Of a stretch of DNA of 64,000 nt, positions 34,540 to 45,719 are shown in pieces. The position numbers and the translations under genes were made by a program. The notes under the pieces are model-generated. The model saw only the letters and a program-made list of their open reading frames with translations, searched no databases and was not told the origin of the DNA. Position 1 is the stretch's first letter. Each line of letters begins with the position of its first letter. Origin of the DNA: Isoetes taiwanensis (taxonomy: Eukaryota > Streptophyta > Lycopodiopsida > Isoetales > Isoetaceae); contig JAJEKV010000170.1 of assembly GCA_021234155.1 (NCBI GenBank), positions 248,001 to 312,000 of the forward strand, in the 5' to 3' direction.

Positions 34540-35992
34540 AGAAAACATGAATTTAACAGAAATAAACTAACATGTGATTCCTCCAGATAGTGGACAACAT
34601 GTTCTTCTCTTATATTTCTCTCCAATCTTCTAGTTCTAACATCCTTTGTGTTAGGAGACACTCTGGTGTTCTCAATCCAAAATTTTTGAATCTTTTCTAT
34701 ATGTTCATCTGAAATTGCATCGAATCTTTTAGCCCTCTTGTAAGAAACCCATTTTCCACCATTGTAATCGATCTCTTCCTTCTTTTTCTTTGCCTTTTGC
34801 AGGTTTTTTGGGTGAACACCTAATACCTTTCCAAGATCTCGCTGGCTGATTTTGTCACTTATTTCAGAATCTGCACGGCATGGTACAGACATTGCAAGGC
34901 AGCTATTCTTGGCTGCTAGGCAGTCATTGCTGGTAGAGAGTTTGACAGTCTGCATGGAGTCCCAGAGGCTCCTTCCAAATCTTTTATTTCTTCACCTATG
35001 AATTTTTCCAATGTTTTATCCCTCAAAAACTCAAGTAAAATTTCTTTCTTCATGCTATCCTCAATTCTTTTGGTCTGTTTATGGAAAGACATTAGCAAAT
35101 TAAGGACAATACGGCGTTTATTGCTTGCACTTCTTGATGAACCGGATCCTTCTGCCAATTCTGCAAGCTCCAATTTTTCTTCTCTTCTTCTTTTCCTCTG
35201 GCGTCTTTTCTTCAACATTTATTCTTCCTTGGTTCTTCTTCGTTTTCTCCTGTCTGAAATGCCGGTTTGTGGACAGATTACCTCATTGACATCCATATCC
35301 ACAATGGATTGGAGCTTGCAGCATGGAGGGAGCCAAAGAACAGGACGTAGGCGAAGAACAGGAAGGGGCCAAAGAATAGGAATTTGAATTTTAGTTTTTG
35401 AAATTAGAATTTCCCTCACAAATTGGGACTCCATTCTTAAATAATGGCAGTTGAGCGGTGCCATAATTATACTTTCATACCACAAAAGTGGCGGATGCAA
35501 CGCCACATTTTGGGGGGACAGGGGGGACAACCGAATTGGAACACCACACCGTGCTTTTACCCTAACTGCAACGGTAACACTCTCAGCTATTGTGTTAATT
35601 CCCATAACATTCTCAAGCATTTCTGCTGCCACATGCACATGCTCATTCTCTCCACCAGCAACTATAGGGTGTGGCAGCCCATTTGATACTAGATTTGCAA
35701 CAACGGGTAATTGAGGAATATGAGGACGAGGCGGAGGCCCATATGGGACACCATTTGGAAGGATATGCAGCTGCCCAGGAAAGAAAGTTGACAAAACAAG
35801 AGGTCGTGGGAAATCAATGTGCACAGGGGGTGAAGGGCCTGGATGAGACAAAGGGTCAGTCACAATGCCGTCATTGCTACTATCACTTATCTCTACTACT
35901 TCAGGTGTTACAGCATCATGACCATTACCCTCTACACTTGCAGCATGGACATTACATTCCATGCCTGGCATACCTGCATGATCAAAGGACAT
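34540..35992 (-). pseudogene. DDE-like transposase-related gene, N-terminal half (second copy)
   Basis: Two minus-strand open frames abut: 35219-35992 (257 aa) and 34916-35218. A TAA immediately followed by ATG separates two basic runs (RRKRRRTKEE and MLKKRRQRKRRREEK), so one nonsense codon may have split a single protein. The first frame has a SUMO-interaction-like motif (VVEISDSSND) and is proline-rich. A third frame, 34521-34955, has QRDLGKVLGVHPKNLQKAKK, then FWIENTRVSPNTKDV and NIREEHVVHYLEESH. By family memory that is the part just upstream of the FEKLKPW segment seen at 13500. It ends near the Helentron-like array, so the C-terminal half is missing. Confidence 0.5.
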
Positions 35993-36137
35993 GCATACTA
36001 TGAACTACATTAAACTACCACAACATATAGTGCTCAAATACACAACATTTGTAAAGAAACAAAATAGGACGTCCACATTCATTTGAAGATAACATCACAT
36101 GCAAGGAAAAACAAACAACACATCAACAACTCAACAC

Positions 36138-37488
36138 TAGTCCACTGCCATGGTGTAATCAATCAGATTCAAAGGAATAAAGTCAGCTCCCATGCCCTCT
36201 CCCTCTGCCCCAGGCCTGTACTCACTACTACAAAAATAGGTAGAAATGGCACAAAAGTGACATTTATCCTCCGCCCTTTTACCGCGTATAAACGTCACTT
36301 TTGTGCCATTTATAACGTTTGTGCTCCCCAAATGGCACAAAAGTGACGTTTATACGCGGTAAAAAGGCGGAGGATAAATGTCACTTTTGTGCCATTTCTA
36401 CCTATTTTTGTAGTAGTGACTCTTCATCCTGCGCATCAACAAAATGGGCATCATCATCACCCTCGCTACTTGCATCATCCCAATAACGCTTCCTTGCCTT
36501 CCCAACCCGCCTCCACTGGCTGCATTTCAGCAAGAACACCAAACAGCACGCATCTCACATCACTAGGCATTGCATGCTCAGGATTGAGCATCATCCTCCA
36601 CGCTGCCTTCACTCTGTTCTCAAATATGAAGGCCGTACATCGCAAATTTCCTTGTCCTCAACATGCGACACATAGTGTAAACCAAGGCACTTGTTTTCTA
36701 CCATGGTAATTGACATAATGGGCAGCCCTGTGCAACACATTCTTGTTGTCCAATACAAAAAGGTTCTTCAAATCTCTTGCACCATACCTCAGATAAAGAT
36801 CTTTGTCTATCTCTATCTGCTTCTCACTCACGTTATGGAGACAGACCTTGTAGTGGACTTTTCCGTAGTCCTTGAGACAGTAGCCCACGATTCCCTCGAA
36901 GCAATGAAGCTTCGTGTTTTTCAGGGCCTTACAGATCAACAACACACCCGCTGGCTTTTGAACACCCCAACCAAGGTACTTCTTTATTGCAGTGTTCACT
37001 TGCCTCGGAGTCTTAATGACCATCCTGAAGACTGCCTGGCAATGCAGGAGGTCCAATATTGAACCTCTTTCCAATGCCACTGCTCCAGTAACAGTATCAG
37101 ACTTACATCAAGTATCCATTCCTGCATATCCCAGAGTGACACTGACATCAAGTTGACTGCTACCTTCCTCCACAACCTTCCCACCCTCCCTCGCCCTTGC
37201 ATTACCCCTACCCTTCCCACCAATGTCCAATAGCTCATCTATGCTGCCAGCATACAAATTCACACCAAGCCTACCTTTCCCCTTCCTGGCCTGCCTCTTC
37301 AGCATACCTATTGATCGACAAGTGCCACCACCAAATCCAAGCTCTTGCAAATACTCGCAGCACAGCTTCAAACAACAGACTACAAAAACCTCTACGCTAT
37401 GCCATATCTGGAACCGCCCTACGCCTTTAACCCTCCACCATGCCGACCACCTCGCCACACCTTCTACGTGCTGCAACCATACTGCCAT
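36138..37488 (-). pseudogene. HUH-endonuclease Rep-like protein (replitron type?), nearly intact
   Basis: The frame from 37488 reads 126 codons to a TGA at about 37108-37110. It then continues in the same frame through AVALERGSILDLLHCQAVF and TPRQVNTAIKKYLGWG to about 36658. LLHCQAVF fits the HUH motif II (H-x-Q form), GIVGYCLKDYGK fits motif III (Y-x-x-K-D), and SVTLGYAG upstream could be motif I. Later frames carry NRVKAAWRMMLNPEHAM near 36590 and end at FIPLNLIDYTMAVD near 36140; the latter is separated by a MITE at 36223-36418. Rep proteins nick and join single-stranded DNA to start rolling-circle replication. The match to plant and algal replitron-like Rep proteins is from memory. Confidence 0.6.
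36223..36418. mobile_element. CACTA-type MITE, 196-bp near-perfect palindrome
   Basis: Ends are CACTACTACAAAAATAGG and its exact complement, flanked by the 3-bp duplication ACT (36220-36222 and 36419-36421), as for CACTA elements. The arms extend about 85 bases each and include GGCACAAAAGTGAC and ACCGCGTATAAACGTC, around a short centre near 36310-36335. It carries no gene and interrupts the 3' coding part of the Rep-like gene. Confidence 0.9.
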
Positions 37489-38929
37489 GTGGAATCAGCA
37501 TTTGCACCAACTCATCGCCTCCTCATGCATTCCAAAGGATCGCCCTTCCAAACCCTCGGACAGTCTCCAAGACTCGAACTCCATATTCCAGCATAGGATT
37601 TATACATATAGGTATATGAATACTGCTCCAAAACCACACGAAATCATAGGGTACACGATACTCCAAATACATTTTGGGAACCTTACATCATAATATGAAA
37701 TGGGTAGATGCATGCATGAACTACTTGCCACAAGGTTTAAGAGTTCTATCCCTGCATTTATTGTATCAGAGATCGTGCCTGCTTAATTTTTCAATTGATG
37801 AATGAATGGAACAGTGGGCTGTCATATGTTGGTAATTTTATGATTTCATGCTCTAGGTGTAGGTATGCATCTGCTGAAGCTATGGATAACCTGTGTTTTG
37901 GATTATTTTTTATTTTCCTCCTTATATATTTCTTTCTTCTTGATGCCAGGGCATGGAGGTCGCGTCGTTGTGTGATGCTCCACTTGATCTGATGAACTAG
38001 AGTTTTGCTTCAATCTAAGCCCATTCAGGAATACATTATGTCATATATCTCTACAATTTTTGCATCAGTTCCTAGCCCTATTTTGGCAAACATGTACTTA
38101 GCTCTGCCCGTCAATTCTTTTGTTGTTCTAAATTGGAAAAAAGTTAACACCGTTCACTTTTATCAGTTGGTCCCACTGATTCTTAGAATGCAATGATGAA
38201 AAAGTTTATGACATCTCTGTTTCAAGTCTAATTGCCTTACTTCTCAGCCTTTTCAAATTCTGATGGCACCTTAGCCGAACCAAATTGCTCAATCACTTGG
38301 AATTGCGAGACCATGGAGAGAATCGAATTCAAGACCTTCCGATGGCAATATAAGGTCTTACCACATGACTGAAGCTCTTTAAATTTAAAAAATATGAACT
38401 AATGACACTATTTCCATTGAAATAATGCTGATCCAGACGAAATATCTTTGAAATATCCATCAGACTAGACCTAGAATATAAACCAACCTACTCTACCATA
38501 TGGAATAGTTACAAAAAAGACAATCCCTAAATAAAATGGAAAGGTATAAACAACACGTCACATCTAAGAGAAGATTAACTATAATCAGATCTTATCCTCC
38601 CTCCATTTGACTATCTTTTGCCTCAGTATTATTGCCTGGACTATCTTTACCAGAAGACAACTATATATTCAAGCCAAACCCAACATTACTTTAGTTTTAA
38701 GCAGCTTTTGCTTTTCAATTGCGTTGATAACATGCTGAATAATATATTCTTCAAAGAGATGGCAGGATGCTGGTGTTTTTACTCTTGCGGCCTAGACTTC
38801 CACATATAAGAAATCTGCAGACAACATCCCTCTTGTACCTAACCACGAATAGGAGCGAATCTAGAAAACTAATAAGAATATTTCATTATGTAGGATTACG
38901 TTAATCAATGCTACCAATTCTTGGCATCT
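37489..38929. other. No supported gene
   Basis: AT-rich sequence with only short open frames. I see nothing to assign except the tRNA-like stretch at 38308-38380. Confidence 0.4.
38308..38380 (-). repeat. tRNA-Gly-like remnant (SINE head or tRNA pseudogene)
   Basis: On the minus strand the order is CAGTCATGTGGTAAGAC (A-box-like), TTGCCAT (a Gly GCC anticodon loop) and GAATTCGATTC (B-box-like). Stems are imperfect and the acceptor does not pair, so it is not a working tRNA gene. A tRNA-derived SINE is possible, but I cannot define its ends. Confidence 0.35.
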
Positions 38930-39527
38930 GCTCCTCCCTAGCCTATCTTCGCATTAGGCATTGATGGTACAAGAGGAACATCTCCATTGTGTATGGAACT
39001 GCATCTTGGATAAAAATATTATTTCAAAGCACTCAATGCTTCTCTGGCAGATTGCTCATCGCTCAATGAGGGTAAATGTAAAGGTTCATTCATTCATTTA
39101 AGCCATGAGTAAGCCCACTCTGCCATGTATGCAAGTTGCCTGAGACTATTGAGCAATGATTTGTCTTGTATGGAAATATTCACACCACATGGCATGGATT
39201 CAGGGTCGCTTTCAGTCGCATCTCAACAATCAACAAATTCTTCTTGGTTCACTTCTTAGATGTTGGCCGAGACTCAAGAAACTAGTGTTTCATATTGCGA
39301 GAGCATTGCCTGTTTGATAGTATTTAGAAACGTTCTCCCTACTTCCGATCAACTACTTTGCGAGATGAAGAATAGATTATGTGATCAGTACATAATGTGC
39401 AGACTATCCGATGATGATAAAGATGAGATTTGGGGATCTTATCTCCGTCTCATTAATTTCTTTATAGTCTTGTAATAACTTTTTGGAGTCTTGGATATAA
39501 ATTATACCTTCTTCAAAAAAAAAAAAA
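38930..39527 (+). mobile_element. 3' end of a LINE (decayed) with poly(A)
   Basis: Decayed coding signal on the plus strand resembles the C-terminal zinc-finger region after a plant LINE reverse transcriptase: LLWQIAHRSMRVNVK in one frame near 39045, a CMQVA...W spacing near 39125, and LLGSL near 39240. An open frame at 39260-39475 ends just before a short 3' tail, ATAAATTATACCTTCTTC, and 13 A residues at 39515-39527. The target duplication is not evident. The assignment rests mainly on the poly(A) end. Confidence 0.4.
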
Positions 39528-39540
39528 GATTCAAAGAGGA

Positions 39541-42150
39541 TTTATGGACTGCTCAGAAGGAGACTTTTTTTGGACTGCTATTAGTAGAATCAAAATTGCT
39601 TTGGTATGAAGCATATCTAGTCGAAGTAATACCGCGAACTTTGCTCCTGGAATCAAACCAAGTTCATAGGTTCTTCTTATTTTCTGTTGTTCATTGATGA
39701 TTACACACGATATACTTTTGTCTATCTATTGAAAAAGAAATCAGATGTATTTGATATTTTTAAAGTTTTTTACAAACTTGTTGAAACTCAAATTGGCCTT
39801 CCTCTTAAGTTCAGGCATTTTGCACAGAACATGGGATTCAACATGAGTTTAATGTACCAGAGACACCACAGCAAAATGGTGTTTCTGAATGAAAGAACCG
39901 CACTGTTTTAAATTCCGTAAGATCTATGTTGATTCATGCAAATTTGTCCGTGCAGTTTTGGGCTGAAGCTGTTCTTACTGATGTTTACATTCAAAATCAT
40001 CTCACTACATCTGCACTAAAATCTATTACTCCTGTTGAGGCTTGGACAGGTATAAAACCATCAGTTTCTCATTTGCGAATCTTTAGATGTATTGCTTATA
40101 TACTTGTTTCTCATAAAGATTCGCAAGAAACTTGACCCTAGAGGTCGAAAGGTTATTTTTATTGGATATTCTGCAGATTCAAAGGCTTATAGGTTCTTTG
40201 ACCCTGAGACACGTAAGGTGTCCATTAGTCATAGTGCTATCTTTAATGAATCTGCAATGGGTGGAGATGCAAATTCAGTAAATCAATTAGATAGTATTCT
40301 AACTGTTTTTCCAGATGATGATTTTACTGGTATAACTCCTGATGCTCATACTCCAGTTTTGCATGTTGCTAACGGAAGTGAGAATGTAGAAGCACCCCAT
40401 GCCAATGTTGATGATTTTGCTGACGTTGATGCTCTTGACAATTTTGTTGATGAAGTCATTCCAGATAATATTGAGCCTAATCCAGAAAATAGTCTAAGGC
40501 ACACAACTCGAACTTGGGTTCCTACTTAGAAGATTCTTGATTATCATGCCTTGGCTGTTTCTCATGATCCTGTTACATATGAGCAAGCTATCTCTTCACC
40601 AAATCATGAGATGTGGAAAATTGCAATGCAGGATGAATATGATTCTTTGCTTTCTAAAGGTACTTGGACTATAACTGAATTACCTTTTGGGAGAAGAGCA
40701 ATCAAGTGAATGGGTTTTTAAGACAAAAATGTTGGCTGATGAAACTTTTGATAAGTTTAAAGCTCGATTGGTAGCCAAAGGGTACTCACAAATTGAGGGT
40801 GTTGATTATGAAGAAATCTTTTCTCCAGTTGTGCGTTTGACCACTGTTCGTGCATTGTTAGCATTTGCGGTGCAATTTGACTTGAAAGTTCATCAGATAG
40901 ATGTAAAGACTGCTTTTGTTAACAGAGATATCACAGAAGAGATTTACATGGACCAGCCCAAAGGTTTTGCACTTCCAGGAAAGGAGGAAATGGTTTGTAA
41001 GTTGAATCGTTCCCTTTATGTGCTAAAACAAGCTTCAAGGAAATGGTATGAGAAAATGGATGCTTTTCTTTGTTCCATTGGTTTTCGATCATCTCATGCA
41101 GATCCTAATCTTTATAATAGGCATCATGACAAGTCATTCATTTTCATTGCACTCTATGTTGATGATAATATTCTCGTCTGTAATGATATGGATCTTCTAA
41201 TCTCTGTCAAGAAGCAGTTAGTATCAACATTTGAGATGACTGATCTTGGAAATATCCGTTCTTATCTTGGCGTTCAACATTCAACGTGATCGTTCAAAAG
41301 GATGGATGCATTTGAGCCACACAAATGCTATACTAGAGGCAGTGGACAAGTTTGGTTTGTCCCAGTGCAAAGTTGTAGCATCGCCTATGGTTGTTAGTCC
41401 AAAAATTTTGCATTTCTCTAAGTTGCATTGTCCCCAAACAGATCAAGAGCATGATGCCATGAAAGATATTCCTTATGCCAGTTTGGTTGGAGCTCTTCAA
41501 TACTTTGCACATGCTCTCGCCCAGATATTTCATTTGCAGCTAATCTTTTGGGTCAATTTATGTCTTCTCCTGGAAGAACATTGGATTGCTGCAATTTGAG
41601 ATATTTGAAAGGCACAGCTAACTATGGACTTCTATATTGTAAGCAAGACAGTAAACAAGGGATTATGTCCTTAACAGGTTATACAGATGCAGATTGGGCA
41701 AGTTCTGATCATTTAATGCGATCTAAAAGTGGGAATTGTTTTACCATTGGATTGTCTTTAGTATCATGGGCATGTAAGAAACAAAATTGTATTGCAACTT
41801 CCACCACAAAAGCTGAATATGTGGCTGCTTCCTTTGCTTGTCGGAAGTTAGTTTGGTTGCGATGACTCCTTGCAGATTTTGGATTTCCACCATCTCAAAG
41901 GACAATTTTGTTTTGTGACAATCAGGGTGCTAATTTGCTTGCGAAAGATCAAGTGTTGAATTCCAAATCTAAGCACATAGAGATACATAATCATTATGTT
42001 CGCGCAGAAGTTAAAAAGGGCACTATTAAGATTGAATATTGTCCTTCATATTTAATGCGTGCTGATATGTTTACAAAAGCACTTCCTGAGAAGCCCTTAT
42101 CTGAGCATAGAATTGCTTTGGGAGTTACACTATCTCCCCTATGAGTATAC
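39541..42150 (+). pseudogene. Truncated Ty1/copia pol (integrase, RT, RNase H)
   Basis: Integrase core starts at FIDDYTRYTFVYLLKKKSDV (39690). MVFLNERTA near 39880 is where QQNG...R is expected. Then come GRKVIFIGYSADSKAYRFFD near 40145, FKARLVAKGYSQIEGVDYEE near 40758, VDVKTAFVNRDITEEIYMDQ-like sequence near 40900, YVDDNILVC near 41157 (RT catalytic pair), YTDADWASSDH near 41680 and STTKAEYVAAS near 41803. It ends in DMFTKALPEKPL near 42064. Frames switch near 39690, 40130, 40530, 40690, 41245 and 41550. No gag, protease or LTR is recognisable, so it is a truncated old copy, unrelated in detail to the copia element at 1894. Confidence 0.88.
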
Positions 42151-42206
42151 TCATACTTGGAGGGAGCTCGGGTTTTTTCCTTTTGATTCCCACAAAAGGT
42201 TTTCTA

Positions 42207-42567
42207 CATTACACACCTCAAAATTAAATCCCCCCTTGAACCCCCTTTGGTTTGGGTGCTTATTCACACGAGGGGTGACTCCGAGCATCGAGAGCCGTTG
42301 GATAGGCATATTTCCCCTTTATTCCTTAATCTACATCGTACATAAAGTTCCTCGTTTGTGAGGTATACATGTACAAAATTTGCTATACTGTATAACAAGA
42401 TTTGCAAAATACTATAAGATTTGAGGTAATATACTACATGGTGTTGATTTCGTACATGCGAAACATAATTTTAGGGGCTCTCGCTGCCCTACGTCACCCC
42501 TCGTGTGAATAAGCACCCAAACCAAAGGGGGTTTAAGGGGAAATTTAATTTTGAAGTGTGTAATATA
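42207..42567. mobile_element. Long inverted-repeat element (MITE), arms about 75 bp
   Basis: The left arm (about 42209-42281) contains CATTACACACCTCAAAATTA and GGTTTGGGTGCTTATTCACA. The right arm (about 42490-42565) is its complement with few changes. TA flanks each end, which would fit a mariner-like target duplication, but exact ends are uncertain. The centre (42282-42489) has no gene. Confidence 0.65.
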
Positions 42568-43500
42568 ATGGTTTATGTCAGGGCTAAAATTTTTTTGGCC
42601 CCTTCGGGGCCTCGAACAAAAAAAAAACATTATACTAGTTAATGTTAATGGTAGTAGGAAAAAAAATTTGGGCCCTTTGGGCCCTAATAAATGCAAACAT
42701 AGGTAAAATTTGAGGGCAAAGTAAGATGCCTTAGCCATTAGCCTAATATCTATATATGGACCAAGGATTGTAAAGAAATTAAAGAGACAAATTTGTAAAT
42801 CACCTTCACTTCATTCCCTTATAGTATACCCAAGTATACCCAAGTTTATGTTTGAGAAATTGGTAAATAAATACAATCCAGTATCACCGTGTGAGATAAT
42901 TCACAATCATAATATGACTGAAGAAGGTCTGATGAAGTAAGCATATGAAGATAAGTTCGATGGTCATTGCAACTTGATATCCAAAGATAAGGGCTCCTTT
43001 TTCAACTTTATATCCAAAGATAGCATTTTAATATACAAAAGCATTGTGTAACAGAAATACATGTCCTGAAGCCTTGATGCTCATAATGTATGCTCCAAAA
43101 TGGCATCTGTAAGTAGATCAAGTAAATACAAGGAAAGAAAAAATGAATTAACATAGCAAAATTTAAACATACAAAAACCGCTCTCAAATCTGCCCAAGAT
43201 CCGAGCACTTTTAAAGCTCTCAGCATAGTCCAAGAGGACTAAAGTGAACTTCCTTATATATTTTCCACTAATCTATAAGACCATGGCAAGATTGGCCCAT
43301 GCACAGTGCAACTATGGCCTTTTAGTAGCCACCATCACTGCCAAGAGTAGTTGTTTACAGCTTGCCACCATCACTGCCAATAGTAGTTGTGTTCAAATGT
43401 GGCAAATTATTTCATGGTCCATTGTTTAACGGAGTTTCCTGCAAGCGGTTGCAGATGTCAATAAAACATAGGAGCCTTAAGATCAAGCGTAGAAACAAGT
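42568..43500. other. No supported gene
   Basis: AT-rich sequence with a few short direct repeats (ACCATCACTGCCAA... near 43330 and 43365). Nothing else is assigned. Confidence 0.4.
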
Positions 43501-43509
43501 CTTAGTGCA

Positions 43510-44110
43510 AAGCATCTGCAAGAAGGAACTATAGCTTTGATCCAATTCAAATACAAAGAAACCAGCTTGGGTCTATAAAGTATAAATGCGGAACTATAGG
43601 TGTGAAGACATATGAACAAGTGCGTTGTTACCTAAAGTCAAGATGAGGTGTGAGAGCTCCATACAAGCAGTTACTAATGCCAATGATATAATATAGCCTT
43701 CAAGATCTAGCACTTGAAGCAGTCTTGGCAGAGCAGAGCATCTTCGAAACGGAGCTTTTGTAATGGGATATCATCACCTTGTCATAGCTCTGATCCAATT
43801 TCAATACAAAGAATCCAGCTTGGGCCTACAAACCATAAACTGGTAAGTGCCAATAGATGCACAAGCCTCTTGTTACCTGAAGGAAGAATGAGATGCAGGA
43901 GTTCTCTGCCAACAATTGCAACTGCCAATATAGGAAATAGCATTGAAGGCCTAACATTGGGACAGGTGTTATCAGAGCGTAGCATCTGCAAGGAGGAGCT
44001 TTTTCTCATAGCATATCATTATCTAGCCATAGCCCTAATCCAATTCCAATACAAAGAACTGAGTTGGACATATAAAGCATAAACTGAACAAGCGTGTTGT
44101 TACTACCTGA
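43510..44110. repeat. Three degenerate tandem repeats of about 245-255 bp
   Basis: Copies are anchored by ATCCAATTYCAATACAAAGAA near 43540, 43793 and 44037. They are preceded each time by GCATCTKCRARRRGGA near 43517, 43738 and 43982, and followed by a GTTGTTACCTRA-like segment. No open frame is conserved among copies. They could be a non-coding repeat or an array of small RNA genes; I do not recognise one. Confidence 0.65.
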
Positions 44111-45462
44111 GGAAGAACATGGTATAGGAGCCGTTGCAAGCATGACTCCAGCCCGCCTATTGCTAGATCCGATCATCAGCCCCATCGCTACTGTTTAAAA
44201 AAGCCGATTACCCTAGTTCCATTCCACGTTCTTCTTCATGGCGACATTTCTGTTCACCATGGAATTCAGCAATTCATAGATATATTCAGCATCTTGATTG
44301 GAAAAACCACGCCACATAAGCCTTGCCCAGTAAACTATGTCTGGCATGAACCACCGGCAAAGCAGAAAACACACATCAGAAACAATTTTTAGAGACCCTA
44401 AACTCGATGGTTGCATGTCTTTTTTTAGCCCTTTAAAAAAAAACTAATACAAAAACAATATGGTCCACCCTCAGCAAATATAGAGAAATTTAATCACGAC
44501 CGTAGAATTTTGCCTCATAAAAGATCAGTGGCCAAGAAACGGTGCACTCTATAAATACCGTTTAGTAGACATAGATGAATACGGCCACCAAATCATAGAA
44601 AAACCTTAGTAAAAAGCGTACAAAAACACAAAAAAAACCCCTGTTATAATGCTAGATATTCATAATTGCAAGGTCCTATTGCATGCAAATCATGGACACG
44701 GTCATTGAAAGTTTTCGTATGCTTCCTCTCCTCCTGGAGTATTTGTTATGTCAATGATTATTTTCAACGACTAATATCTTAAGGATTTTTTGTTTAATGA
44801 CTAAGATCCACCTGTTTGTGACTTTTTATGGCACATGAATAGAATGCGTGAACATGAAAAAAAAAATTGAAGCCATAAGCATAAGATATCTAATCACGCT
44901 TAAAACCCACTCTCTCAATAACAAATTGCTCCCTAATGGAGGCAATCCATAAAACAGCAACTATTAACGACATAAAAGACTAGATTCCCTATTAGCAACT
45001 TTCGCTGCTCAAAGCAGAATGCAATGAGTACCAACTAATAAACAACAAGATTAAATAGATTGGCAATAAAACGCACAAAAAGAAAGGTAAACCACCCATG
45101 GTCAAGAATTATCCAAAAGAAAAACTTATCAATAGATGCATGACCCTTTGATTCTGTAACCCTATAACTGCCTTGAGAACCATGCTTGCCTTTATAATCC
45201 ACTTACCATGAATTTTTGGGCAAGGTATCTAAACACAATAAGTTTAGTGGTCGTTCCAAAGAAAGCACATTTAGTAAGTCCATGTGGCACAACTAAAGTG
45301 GCAGTGCCACGAAACTTGTGAGTTATATAAGACATTATGGATCTCTTTGAAACTATGAGCTAAACGGAGGAAGCAAGAATCAACCAAAGATCCAATGGTG
45401 AACCTACAATTAGGGTTTGCTAAATTCAAGGTTGAAGCCAAGGTCGTGATGCCCTCCATTGG
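44111..45462. other. No supported gene
   Basis: AT-rich. A 67-codon minus-strand frame at 44213-44416 has no recognisable domain and may be chance. Confidence 0.35.
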
Positions 45463-45603
45463 CATGAAATTGCTCCACCCTACTATTATCAGACTATATT
45501 GTAAGAACGAACCATGTAAACGAGATCTTTATGGGCATGAAATTGCCCCACCCTACTACTATCAGACTATATTGTAAGCACGAACCATGTAAACGAGATC
45601 TTT
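45463..45603. repeat. Tandem duplication of about 70 bp
   Basis: CATGAAATTGC, CCACCCTACTA and CGAACCATGTAAACGAGATC occur twice in direct order with few differences (45463-45535 and 45536-45603). Confidence 0.8.
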
Positions 45604-45719
45604 ATGGAGGATATACAATCTCCAGGTACTTGGAGTCTTCATGGAGAATATACCAAGGGCTTGGAATCTCTTGGGATCACTGAGCTAGCTAGCTTACTAC
45701 AATACGTGAACCTAGGAGG

